From: Leuctra nigra
Lineage: Eukaryota > Arthropoda > Insecta > Plecoptera > Leuctridae
Assembly: GCA_934045905.1 (NCBI GenBank)
Contig: OW203768.1
Location: 28,797,060-28,861,059, forward strand
Direction of reading: 5' to 3'
Length of the DNA stretch: 64,000 bases
Shown here: positions 11,987-23,673 of the stretch, piece by piece
Numbering within the stretch: position 1 is the stretch's first letter
Layout of the letters: the number at the start of each line of letters is the position of its first letter
Notes under the pieces: generated by a model
What the model saw: the letters and a program-made list of their open reading frames with translations, nothing else
Told to the model about the DNA's origin: nothing
Database searches by the model: none
Program-made: the position numbers and the translations under genes

Positions 11987-12525
11987 TTAAGGTAGAACCA
12001 CCATAACCTCAATGTTTCCGATTTACTTGAAATTTTGGTGACTTATTGATAATCATGCAATACACAATCTATGAAAAAATGAAACACTTCTCGTGTCCAG
12101 TTTCTGAGATAAATTGATTTGTCTCCACCATGTTATCTTATGGCGGAAAAAGAAAATCGTGTCATTTTTAGGCTAAAATGAAGATCTATTTTTTTTGTCT
12201 CGATAGATTTGAGCAAAAAACTTTTTTTATGGTAGACATATGGGCATACTATCAGGAAAAAATTGAAAACAATACCAACGTGTGCTATTTTAAAAGTTAT
12301 ATACCAAATTCGAAATGATTTTCCCATACCTCCCATGTTAAAGTTTTGTTCATCCTCTGATAACATAAAATTGAAAACTCATTGTTGGACTGGAGTTGCA
12401 AACTACAGAACATTAAATGAGTCTGTTGTACTTAAATATAGTTGAAATGTAGGAAAACGTTTTTTGAACTTGTAATTTCAAGAATATTTTATTTTTGTAT
12501 ATGTCGATCGATTGCTCCCCCTTAA
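11987..12525. mobile_element. TTAA-bounded nonautonomous element, copy 1
   Basis: Bounded by TTAA at 11987-11990 and 12522-12525. It starts GGTAGAACCACC and ends GATTGCTCCCCC. It is nearly identical along its whole length to 23135-23673. The ends are only weakly inverted (GGTAGAAC against GGGGGAGC). TTAA at both ends suggests piggyBac-type mobilisation. An open frame over 12263-12445 is shared by both copies but probably only reflects recent duplication. Confidence 0.75.
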
Positions 12526-14507
12526 ATGAATGTCTTCAATATACTCACATGTTTTAGTTATGCTTCATAAGCCATGTATAAATGCGCACCAAAACGTGTA
12601 TTATTGACGCCTTCTAATATTACACATTCGCGACAAAGCGCTCGGCATTTAACCGTCTCGAATTCGTCTCGTAATTCGTATTTCGTCTCGAAATGATTCG
12701 ATCTTGTATCTTACGCCACGAAGATGACGATATATTTTATAATCCACATCAATTCTCTCGCCTCTCTCTGATCACTCAAGCAGAGAATCAACGAAATTCG
12801 ATTTATATTTTCCCTCGCATTTCCTTTCTCGCGTGGTTGAACATGTAGAATGTGAAATAAAATATTGATATTGCTGTTGGAACTATTGCGATATGTCATT
12901 CACTTATTTCGGTTGTAAAGCTATTATTACACACAATTAATTTAAATAATAGAACGATTCCAATCTAACTACTGGTTGGTAACTTCATAGATGTCGCCCG
13001 CGTAGCGTACGGACACCAAACAGCGAAGTGTGTTTTTTTCATTTTAGCAAGGCATACTAAAGTCCGTATTTTCATGTTATATAATACAATTGATGGTGAT
13101 GTTTGGTTATTTACCTGCCTGAAGAACTATTAGAAATTAGAGTGTTATAATTATATTTTGATCATGCAATGCCAGCTGTCAGAAGGCGTTTTGTTTCAAA
13201 GATTATCTTGAACTCAATCACAGCGGAATAGGCCATTTAAGAAAGTAAAGAGCCATCTGTTGGTGAGGTTGGTCATCTGTCATCTGTTGGTTATCTTGTC
13301 AGGCTTTAACGCATGCGCAGATCCCTATTTTTTATGTCGTGACGACACCCCACCCACAGCCTTCTCGAACACACGTACATTTATGACAGACACCTAATAG
13401 ACACTACACACTAGACAGCTGTGGACCTGCCAGGCTTTATCGCATGCGCACTGACTTTCTTAAATTACCTATTCTGTATTTACAATAAAAACAACTGAGG
13501 GAGTGTCGTCTCCATTGACATAGAATTTGCTTTAGAAATTGCACTCACATTCTAATACCTATGAGAAAACTATGTGTTCCCTATGAGAAAGGAACACGAC
13601 TGCACTCTGGTGGCTCTGGTACAAGGTAAATGGCGGATGACAGGGGCACATTGGATGAAAACAAATATTTAGGTAGTTGTTTGTTTTGGCTACAAAAGTA
13701 AATACACCTATTTAAGTAAATTGTACTATTTGGGCGCAGTGTCCCAGAGAAAATAGGTTAATGTTAGGGCGCTGTGTCCGAGAGAAAAGAGAGTGAGTGG
13801 ACTGTATGGCATAGGTGGAAGGCTTACCCAAGGTTGGCGTCGTGTGGCGTAGTTGTTGATGTTGTTAGACGTCGCCGTTCATAAGTTGGTAGGTTGAAAG
13901 GGTTGGTCGTTGCAACGAGGATAAGAAAGGAATGATACTGGGAAAGATGAGAAGTAATGGTAACCACTTATGTACTTTAACTTAGGCGAGCAAACTGAAA
14001 GTTATTGGCTTCGATGCCTCGAGGTGAACAGAGATGAATTGGGCACTATGCAACCTGCCTCGACTTTCTTTTCTGTAGCGAGAGAAAAGAAAGTCGTGCC
14101 ACATGCTGGCAAAACCAAAGCAAATAGCATAAGGGATGAAGAACCACCATCCCACTGGTGACACAAGGTCACAGAAAAGAGAAGCGTGAAGACACAAACA
14201 AAAGGCGCGGACAGGTACCTACAACCAAATTTAAATTTTTGATACTTTTTCAATCCACACGTGGAAACACAAACTTTAGAAATGCACCATCGCGTATTGC
14301 TTTTTTGAGCGAATACTAGAGTAATGTATCTGAACATATGTTGATCATATTCATATGTCATCATGTATATCTTCTTATACGTATGTCAAAATAAAGTTTC
14401 GCGTGTTTTAATTTAGAGTGTCACAAACGCGAAAGTGGCGTCATCCAGCGATTATTGATGATAATATGATATATGATGATAATATGATTATATGATTATA
14501 TGATGTA
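12526..14507. other. No gene recognised
   Basis: Mixed AT-rich sequence with a short diverged direct repeat (CAGGCTTTAACGCATGCGCA near 13300 and CAGGCTTTATCGCATGCGCA near 13430) and an AT dinucleotide-rich run at 14455-14505. I found no splice-consistent exon or protein motif. Confidence 0.4.
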
Positions 14508-14735
14508 TTGTCATCCACAATACAAACATTCATGAACATAATACTAGACAAAAAAAACAATATTCACACAAATAGGTACAGAACTAAATGCACACAAGCT
14601 AACTCAACACATAATAACTTTAAAATGCTCAATGCACTACCTTCATCACTAAAAGAATTAAAAGAACCTTCCCATTTTAAACATCAGTTAAAGAGACTCC
14701 TTATTAATAAGGCATATTACTCCCTGGAAGAATAA
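14508..14735 (+). pseudogene. C-terminal tail of a non-LTR retrotransposon reverse transcriptase
   Basis: The 75-residue frame includes NNIHTNRYRTKCTQANS, FKMLNALPSSLKEL and INKAYYSLEE. This matches the usual C-terminal tail of jockey/RTE-like polymerases (…LFNxLPxxIK…FKxxLKxxLLxxxFYSxEE). Upstream reverse transcriptase motifs are absent, so it is a 5'-truncated insertion. Its 3' UTR appears split by the repeat at 14769-15695 and resumes at 15696, ending in a TGAATC tail. Confidence 0.65.
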
Positions 14736-14768
14736 ATTTTTCTGTTCTTTTAGCATCTGCTTATATTA

Positions 14769-15602
14769 CTAGGAAAACGCTCTGTGTAACGCGTTGATGA
14801 GCGAGCACGGACACGCGCAACACCTCGAACCGAAATTATGTCTATAGAAAATATCATTAAAAGCCAATAATTCTTGAATTTCGTCAGACTCAAGTATAAC
14901 AATCTCAAAATATTCCTAAAACATTAGTCCCAATAACCATGCAAAGCTTGAACCTTTTGAACCTTTCTGATTGAACTGTTCCACGTTAATATTTAAAAAT
15001 CACAGGATCTCATTAAAAAAATAGACATGGGACCACTCATGATAATATTAGTGTGTGTTCTTACACAATATTAGATCGATCTGTTGAATGGTCATATCAG
15101 TTTCATACGTTTGAAAGTTTCTACTCTAACTACCTTGGAACTATAAAGAGTCGAAGTAGCCGTGATCAACATTTTCGAGAAATTTGACAGCCAACACGCA
15201 AAATGTCCGTAAAACGTCAATAACTTTTGGATTTAAACACAGATTAGTCTGAAAATTGTCAAAACTACAGATAATGTTGATCCCAATGACCATGCAAAGT
15301 TTTAAGTTGATCGGTCATACGGTTCTAGTTTAAATTTCAAAAATCACATAAAAGATTTTTTTAAATTTTAACCAATGGGAGGATTTGGCTGAAACTTTGT
15401 AAGAGTGGGTACAATGTTGGTCGTAATGACTTGTCAAAATTTCAAATTGACCGTGACAACCAATCGAAAGATAATTTTTTTTAAATTTGAACCAATCACA
15501 TGATCCCGTTCAAAAACGATCCCAGGGACCGCATAGATTACGTTAGTATATGTGCAAAATTTCAGATCGATTGGTTGTGCCGTTTGACCTGGGCTGTGAA
15601 CA

Positions 15603-15634
<32 letters not shown>

Positions 15635-15695
15635 ACACACACACAGAGAAAGTGCCATAAGAGTACCGTGGTGACGCTCGCTACGCTCGCTCAAT
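14769..15695 (-). mobile_element. Family G repeat, full-length copy
   Basis: In element orientation (minus strand) it begins TTGAGCGAGCG and ends GCGTTTTCCTAG. It is flanked by A on the 5' side and T on the 3' side. Internal modules repeat phrases such as CAATGACCATGCAAAG and GATCGGTCATACGG several times. There is no target duplication and no long coding frame. An A30-type tract and CA repeat lie at 15604-15645. The CTAG/T end and A-T target resemble Helitrons, although the 5' end is TT rather than TC. Confidence 0.7.
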
Positions 15696-15975
15696 TACAT
15701 CTTACTATCTATTGAATTCCTATTATTATTAGTTATTATTTTATGAACCTATTATTATTAGTTATTATTTTACGAATGAATCGCCTGTCTTTAAAGTAAT
15801 AATTATTATTATTATTATTATTTATTACTATTTATTGCGTTACAATTACCACTGTATGATTATAAATTAATGTAACTTCCATAAAACCCTACTGGAAGAG
15901 GACTTTATAGTTCTCAAGGGTCAATGCATTTTTTAAATGTGAATGGAAATAAATCTGAATCTGAATCTGATGTAG
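15696..15975 (+). mobile_element. 3' UTR and TGAATC tail of the interrupted non-LTR element
   Basis: Contains ATT-rich runs, then CCCTACTGGAAGAGGAC, GGAAATAAA and a short run of (TCTGAA) at about 15949-15972, a tail typical of jockey-like and RTE-like insertions. It is read as continuous with 14508-14768 before the family G insertion. Confidence 0.55.
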
Positions 15976-16334
15976 TTTGGCTAGGGCCCTATAATTACAT
16001 AATATTAACTTGTGATTGCAGTGCTGCCGACATCCGTCAATTTCTTACCCGATTACACGAAAACTGTGTTACTTTTTATGATAAGAAAAATTTTGTAATA
16101 TGTTGTTAATACACAGTGCAAAAGTGAATATGATGGGATCGATATTTTCATGTTTCCAAGGCATTAAAAATATATTTCCTAACATAATACGTTATTCAGC
16201 ATTAAGCTGGTGCTCGACATTACAACATGAAAATCACTTCAAAGACAAGCACTGAGTTAGCCTGTTGTAATCCACCAGTTTGGCGACAGTTGTGAGATTG
16301 TTTGAGCCACATTCACATTGGTTCTGTTGTGAAG

Positions 16335-19300
16335 ATGAAGAGAGAAGATTCTAACTGTGAAGAATTACCTCAAACCAACGGTCATATTTTTAAAAATGTT
16401 GAGAGAGTCAGGAAGTATTTAGGTAAGTTCATATCATGCATACATTTTTGTCATCATTACATATACCCAATTTTGGATATTTCGGGTGTCCATAAGAGGG
16501 ATTTATGAGTGGGTGAAGATCCCAGAATGCCCGTAGGGCGTTTTACTTTTTGTGTGGAAATATCGTAGATTCATTATTTTTCCACACTATCAAGCTCTTG
16601 TAGAGCTTGTAGGGCAGTGATCCTTTTATGGATTTTTTTTGTATTTCAAAAAAATATAATGAAAAGAAAATTATACCTACCACATAATTTTCTTCAAAAT
16701 TTAGCTTAACCTATTTGTTCTATAAAGAAAACGTTCAGAAGCATATTGAAGTATGAATATTGTCACTGGATATATCACAATATTTCTTTTCGATGAAAGC
16801 AATTTATTATTCTTGTAACGCATGACCCAAAAGGCATTGATTGAAAATTCAATACATTAAAATCTGTTTTTGGATATTTGAAAAATAAAATTACATAATT
16901 TAGTACTGAAGTGTGCAAAGTATACGTTTGACAGATTTATACATGCCGTCCGTCCAAGGGGTGTGAAATCAAAATATAAAATAAAACTCTTGTTCTTTGA
17001 CATCAATTCTCATCTCTCATGAGATTGCCGTGAATAACTTTAATTCGATGTCGGGTGACACTGAATGATATCGCACTACAATCCGACCAACTGTACCCAA
17101 ATCCGCACGCACCGGATAAAATCGTTACGGTTTACAACCTTAAACTAGGACAACACTATGACCCAGGAAAGCTATCCGTGATCTTCCAAAATGTTATCCA
17201 AAATGCCAAGAATATTGTACTCGTGGCGCTTGCAGAGGGAAAGGGTTGTCAAATCAAGACGATATGTTGCATTACCGTTTGTCTTCAGGAATGTACTCGT
17301 ATTCACCTAACGTCACGAAGAGCTTCAAGAACTGGTTGAGGTTCTATCTTCCCCGCCTTGTCGTGGCTGAGCAATGTTTCGAAGCATTCTTCAACAGATA
17401 CTTCTATTTCTACATGTACTCAGACGAGATCCAAATCCAAGAAGTACCGAAGTTAGTCTTCCTTATGAATGCAGTTATGGTTGTTTCAACTCATCATTGC
17501 AGCTTTTACCTTCAAGCTGACAAGATCCGTCACATATTGGCGTCATTTAACAGGATCACCGTAGACCATTCGTCTGGCAGCGAAAGACATCGACTCAAGG
17601 TCAAAAGTACTGCAAGAGTAATACATTTCGTAATGAAGTACGTTGTGCCTGGGTTTATGATATTGACGCACCTTATCGGGATTGGTCTTTACTTAATATT
17701 AATTCCCAATGAACAATTCTCCATATCGCAGGGGTAAGTTCAAATGTTTTAGCAAAGAATCTTTTGGTGTTGTAAGGCAAAAGTTATGATTCATTCTCGT
17801 TTTCACCAGAAGAAGTGTAAAATAATAGAACACTCATGATTCACATAAACCTCACAGAAATTTATTGTCTTACAGATATTATTTCCCTTACGACGTCGAG
17901 AAGTCACCTAATCGGGAATTAACATTAGTTTTCTATCTTGAAATGTGGGCAACATCTTTCGGCATCTTCTTTGCCGAGCAGATGATAATATTTTCAATTT
18001 TCCTTTATACAACCTGCCAATTCCAAGTGCTGCACGACAAGTTGCTGAATATCCGAGTTGACAGCCTTGAAAGTATCAATCGACACCAGAAGGTCGCCAA
18101 GAGAGTCAGGAGTGAGCAAGATGAGATGGGTACTTACAGAAGAGTACTTCCAAGTAGATTCTCCGTCAGAAATATCCGACGTCAAGTGAGGAATGTGGAT
18201 GACACTCGGAGGCTGGACTTGGAGATGAGCAGACGTCTGGTTGACTGCATCAAGCATCACCAGAAACTCATCAGGTGGGGAACTGTTTTGTATTCCACAA
18301 ATATTTGAAAATACATCTTGGTACGCACTTTCACAATGTCCGTTTCAATTACTGTTAAGGTGATTTCAGAAACCAGTATTTCTGGGATTATCTTATGATA
18401 TTTTGTAATGGTGACACCAATCATTTTGTAAAAGATTTAAAATACCTACCAAATGATTTCAGTAAAATGACTATAGATAGAGCTTGAATACATCATACCA
18501 AAAGTGTACAACGCAAAATCGTGCAAATTTACGTCGAGCCTGCTACAAAATTGAGGTTCAGATTTACGCTTTGCTTTCAGGATTTGGAACATTGCCACAG
18601 CCACATTGCAACCTAGTGCAATCAGTGGCATTCTATTTTGTCTCATATCATTATCATTGGTAGTAGTCTACGTTGCAGTTGTAAGTACCAAACTTCATAG
18701 ATAGTTTTAAATTGCTTAATCTGCTCCAGAGTGTATGGAAATCACAACCTTGAATACTTTAAATGAATAGAATATCATCTACATTCGGCCCAATTTTAAA
18801 TACGAGGAGCGGATAACTATACAATTTTATATCTGTGATCTCCATTCACTCTGCAGTCTACTCTGATGTAATTAATGTATTTTTAGGTTCCTTCTATAGA
18901 CACAATGACCGCGTTAACAATTCTCATCAGTGTCCTTGGAACATTAATCCTCGTTCTGCAATGTTATCTGGTCGATCACGCTTCTGAGCAGGTCAGGACG
19001 ATTCAGATTCATGAAGTGCTAACAGTGGGTACTTTCCATACAAACCGATGTAACTATCTGTGTTACAGAGCTCGCTTGTGAGAGAGGCTGTCTACGGTTG
19101 TGATTGGTTCGAAGCATCGGACAGCTTCAAGCGGTCAATGCGGATCATAATGTCGATGGCTAACAAACCTATTAAATTTATGGCAGCAGGTTTTGTACCT
19201 TTCGATTTAGCAACATTTGTTGTTGTGAGTACTATCATCGTAACATGTTTAATTGTAATCTCTAGTTTTTCTTTACTTATTATCAAAAGATTAAACGTAG

Positions 19301-20890
19301 AGTAATTGTTCAAATAGGTAGTAATTACTTTCAGACCAAGGTAATTATTCAAGAAAACCGCTCAGTGTAAACCGAAGCCGAAGTACAAACCGAAGTTCTG
19401 TATAAAGCTTACAACTTTTCTATCTAAATGAAAGCCGATCCATCCGATCAAAATCTAGATATTAAACTTTTGAACATGTTAATCTCTCGTCTCTGGATTC
19501 TGCACTGGGATCGTGTTACTTTTGTCAACAGTCGATCGACAACTATTATGGGAGAATAACATTATAGTCGATCGATATCAAAGTTGAGTCAATGCTAATC
19601 TCATAAAAGGAGCCGATCGTTTGTCCAGCAAAGTTATACGATCGCAGTACTGGAACATAATGCAAACCAAATCAAGTTGAAGTGGCTATACAATAGGAGG
19701 TCGATGAAGTAATTTAGAACAAATAAAGCCTCATATATTTGCCCGATTTGTCAGAAAATGTGTACAATCGGATGAAACATTGGTCCAAATGACAGCTTAA
19801 CATTTGAATATGATCGAAAAAATGAAATTTGAACAAATCAAAAGATATTTTTTAAAACATTTGTGAAAAAATAAACAATCCTGGGGTGGGATTACATAAA
19901 ATGATAATTTCCTTGTCACGGTGACAAGCTTCTCATCTCAATGTTATTCACGGCCTTCTAGGGACTTGTCACAGCGACAAGGAAGTTATCATTTTATGTG
20001 ATCGCACCCCTGGTCATAATGAACATGCAAAATTTGAATCGATCAGATCTTTTGAAGACCATTTTGACTTCTAAACCAATCACGGGACTCTAATTTATTT
20101 CCATTTTCACCAATGAACTGACTTATAAATAAATAGTCTGTACATTTTCAGCTCGATCGGTGATACGGTGCCACCTTTATGTCCAACATCGTGACAAAAA
20201 AAATAAAGAAACCGTGCCGTGCCAAAAGCGTTGAAAGAATCGCTCGCTAATTTAATATCTATTTGTTCGACAGATAATGAGGAACGCCTACAATTACTAC
20301 TCAATACTGGCAAAATTGATTAAGAAAGTCTAAGTAGCAACACTCAAAGGTAAGACCCTTAAGTTCATACATTTGACTTGTTGGATTGCACGACTTTTTG
20401 AAATGTGAAAAGTGCTTGAACCTATCATGGTTAATTTCCTAAATCCTTAAAAGCAATCCTCACAAATCGTTTAATTTTTGTACAACGAGGGATTTTCTTC
20501 ATAGTAAAGATTTATTCGGAGCTTAGCTTGCCTCGGTAACCACTAAAACTTCAAATATCGCAAAAAGTTCAAATAATCACAGCTATTCTGAATGGCAGAA
20601 GGACTCTTCCAGGACGTTTTCCCAATTCCATTCTGATGGAATCCGGCTCACTGTCATAAGGATTAACACTGCATGAAATCGAATTTCATCAGAATTGGGA
20701 ATTTAAAAGTTCTATGATGTCTCACGAAAACTACACTACGAATTCACGAAACATGCCAGCTTATTCCTTACTATTAGTTTTGAAACTCCATTCACAATTT
20801 TTGTTTTTCTGTTTCAGTTAGAATTGATAAACCTCGACGCTAAATTGTGTTTAACAGATCCCAACATCAGCTTTCAAAATATTCGATTGA
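16335..20890 (+). CDS. Insect odorant receptor (7tm_6 family), at least six exons
   Basis: Predicted ligand-gated olfactory channel subunit that would act in the dendrite membrane of sensory neurons with the Orco co-receptor (family knowledge). Exons: 16335-16422, 17289-17733, 17876-18274, 18581-18680, 18887-18991, 19069-19224. All six have GT/AG borders and matching phases (1,2,2,0,0,0), giving 431 codons. Hydrophobic segments lie around LVFLMNAVMVV (residue ~85), VVPGFMILTHLIGIGLYLILI, LEMWATSFGIFFAEQMIIF, ISGILFCLISLSLVVVYVAV, TILISVLGTLILVLQCYL and FDLATFVVV. Family-type motifs include LVDCIKHHQKLIR before TM5 and SSLVREAVYGCDWFEAS after TM6. The last exon is uncertain. An acceptor at 20857 gives IPTSAFKIFD then stop at 20890. 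A stronger acceptor at about 20819 gives a 47-residue tail in another frame. No internal stops occur in the six exons. Confidence 0.85.
19880..20012. mobile_element. 133-bp MITE with 38-bp terminal inverted repeats
   Basis: Left end CCTGGGGTGGGATTACATAA; the right end is its near reverse complement ending ATCGCACCCCTGG. Both arms include AAAATGATAA and CCTTGTC. A small palindrome CTTGTCACGGTGACAAG sits at 19911-19927. It lies in the last intron of the odorant receptor. Confidence 0.75.
20030..20260. repeat. Degenerate family G fragment
   Basis: Phrases shared with the full copies: CATTTTCACCAATGAACTGA, CAGCTCGATCGGTGATACGG and CCGTGCCAAAAG…CGCTCGCT. It is diverged and lacks clear ends. Confidence 0.5.
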
Positions 20891-21621
20891 CCATGAAGTA
20901 CAACAATGTGGCTATCATTCAGCGATCATTACAGAAGCCAAACAAATCACTTCAGCCGTAAGTTGAGCAATCAAGGTTTTGATCAAGTTTTAATAGTTAA
21001 TTCCTGGATTTCTTTAAGGTGTTGTTTTCTTGGTATCTGATTGTTGTGAATTATACACATCCTGTATTAACCATTTCAAATCAAATAAAACCTTTGATTA
21101 ATCAATTAATTAATCTGAAGTGGTTAATTGGGTCAACAGAATAGCGCCTAATGGAATAACGCCTAATTTGGAATGATGTCTAAAATACCGTTAGATGTTA
21201 TTCCGATTATAGAATATTATAGAATATCAATTATATTCAATTGTGTATTTTAACTTACGTCAATTAATTTTCAATAAATACAAATCTCGGATTACTTACA
21301 GACGTATTCCGTTTAGAATATCAAATTGTTTGTCAGTGTTGAAGACGCCATATGCGTTAGCGTTAGGTGGAACTTTCTATTCGATATTTTGGAATGAAAT
21401 TCTATTTCAATGCAGGAAACTCGTGATTTAATTGATCCACTATTTCTGTCATAATACCACGACTCCCTTGCTGCTTATTGCAGACACTCTTTGGATAGGT
21501 ACTATTGGAGACGAAATGAGTGGACGAAATGAATTAAATTTTAATCACGATAAACGACAAACTTAACGTTAACAAAAAAACGGGGAGATATAAATTTTTT
21601 TTTTAATAACAATGAATGTAT

Positions 21622-21800
21622 ACACTAATCTTGGCTAAAAACCTGGCTAAAAACCATAAAATATGGTGAGCGATATTTCGCCGACTCATTCGATCGGCTT
21701 CCTCAGTCGAGACTGATTTTATATCGGGTCATACGGTCATGGAGGACCAAATATTTATGGTTTTTAAATAGAATACCCGAGTTGTATCCAAGATTAGTGT
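21622..21800. mobile_element. Small foldback MITE
   Basis: ACACTAATCTTGG at the left end is matched by CCAAGATTAGTGT at the right. The interior contains inverted AACCATAAA/TTTATGGTT sequence. No coding capacity. A separate inverted pair AAGGTTGTTACTTG (near 21806) and CAAGTAACAACCTT (near 21923) follows it directly. Confidence 0.6.
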
Positions 21801-22583
21801 CATCTTAAGGTTGTTACTTGTTAACTTTTTTCTTCATCAATAAGCAATTATAATTGGTGAATATTAAAACTATTTTCTTATAGCTATACAGTATATTATC
21901 TACAAGTAATTTAAAAACTATGCCAAGTAACAACCTTCAGTACATCTATGAAAAACATGCTATTAAATGTTGACATCAATTTGGTTCAGGGTTCTTGTCT
22001 TCACTCGTTACCTATTATGACATACCTTTAGTTTTGCGCTGTTTTTGTTACAAAAACAGAGTCTGTTTAACAAGGCAAGAAGCAAAAATAATAACAGAAA
22101 ATAATATACGAACAGTGATCAAATGAAAATCGTATCAGTCAGGGACACATTTTTTATTATTCTTTTTCACATATTTTTTTCTCCAATGGCCGAGTCCTAT
22201 CACCTCGCTTGAAATCTTTTCTCATGGTCTATCTCTAAATGCCACGTGGTTGGAGGTTGTTTATTCTGTCAACAGAGGGCGACACGATCGTCTCTGGACT
22301 GAGATTTGACACGTATCACAGTCTTTCTTTCAATTACGATCGGTAAATATTGTCAATCGAATCTGCGGTAAAAGTGTTTGTGGACGCCGGACTTTTATAA
22401 CACACGCGGGAGTCGTTCGATCGATTCGCTTGGATTCAGAGAAACTGGGGGAGAAACTCAGAAGCAGTTTCACACGTTCGTTCATTTATCAAATGTATAA
22501 GAAGTCAATACTCACGAGAAAATTAATCAACTTTCACATGACTTTCAATTTTTCAAAAGTATCATTTTATACATTTTTTGTCT

Positions 22584-22815
22584 GGGGCTTAACGACGCAC
22601 TGTTCTGCAGCGAGGCTTATGGCGACGGATGAATTATTATGATGATGATTGGGAGATGATGGTGCGAGTGGGTAAGGATGGAAGGTGGGAAGGAGGCGGT
22701 CGTGTCCTATTAGTAGGGTACCTTCCCGGCATTTGCCTGTCGACTGAGGGAAAACCACGAAAAAACCACAGTCAGGAAGGACGGCCGCGGGAATCGAACC
22801 CGGGCCTCCGGAATA
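22584..22815 (-). mobile_element. tRNA-derived SINE, copy 1
   Basis: On the minus strand it reads GGGTTCGATTCCCGCGG (a pol III B-box-like sequence), then CTGACTGTGG, GTGGTTTTCCCTCAGTCGAC, AAATGCCGGGAAGGTACCCT and CGTCGCCATAAG…GTGCGTCGTTAAGCC. I recognise this order from a SINE type common in arthropod genomes. No clear A box is visible at the truncated 5' side. Confidence 0.75.
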
Positions 22816-23134
22816 CAAGTTCAGAGCATTACCTGAAATATACATCGATAATTAACGTTGTCATACTAGGCCCAAGCCATGATTGCCGGACCTAATATAC
22901 CTAACCTGTGGAAATATACATGTTACAAATGAATAATAATTCATGGAGTTATACAGAACAATTATATTCTTATAATTACATAAACCTAGTTGCACTCTTA
23001 AATCTAGCTTAAATCAACATTGGAACACTTTTAATAGTCGGTACAATTCGAAATCTATCATTACACAATGCCCACTAAGAGTGATACAAATAAAGCAGAT
23101 AATATTCTATGAAATTTAAAGATATGTCCACAAT

Positions 23135-23673
23135 TTAAGGTAGAACCACCATAACCTCAATGTTTCCGATTTACTTGAAATTTTGGTGACTTATTGATAA
23201 TCATGCAATACACAATCTATGAAAAAATGAAACACTTCTCGTGTCCAGTTTCTGAGATAAATTGATTTGTTTCCCCCATGTTATCTTATGGCGGAAAAAG
23301 AAAATCGTGTCATTTTTAGGCTAAAATGAAGATCTATTTTTTTTGTCTCGATAGATTTGAGCAAAAAACTTTTTTATGGTAGACATATGGACATACTAAC
23401 AGGAAAAAAATTGAAAACAATACCAACGTGTGCTATTTTAAAAGTTATATACCAAATTCGAAATGATTTTCCTATACCTCCCATGTTAAAGTTTTGTTCA
23501 TCCTCTGATAACATAAAATTGAAAACTTATTGTTGGACTGGAGTTGCAAACTACAGAACATTAAATGAGTCTGTTGTACTTAAATATAGTTGAAATGTAG
23601 GAAAACGTTTTTTGAACTTGTAATTTCAAGAATAATTTTTTTTTGTATATGTCGATCGATTGCTCCCCCTTAA
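23135..23673. mobile_element. TTAA-bounded nonautonomous element, copy 2
   Basis: Same element as 11987-12525, in the same orientation, with TTAA at 23135-23138 and 23670-23673. There are only a handful of substitutions and single-base indels in homopolymers, indicating recent movement or duplication. Confidence 0.75.

Noticed and set aside
12263..12445. A 60-residue open frame conserved between the two TTAA-bounded elements
   Set aside because: Both copies are nearly identical at the DNA level over the whole element, so frame conservation carries no information; there is no known motif.
17055..17339. A 94-residue open frame just upstream of odorant receptor exon 2
   Set aside because: Exon 1 joins exon 2 in phase at the TTGTCTTCAG acceptor (17288), and the frame overlaps exon 2 in another phase without receptor features.
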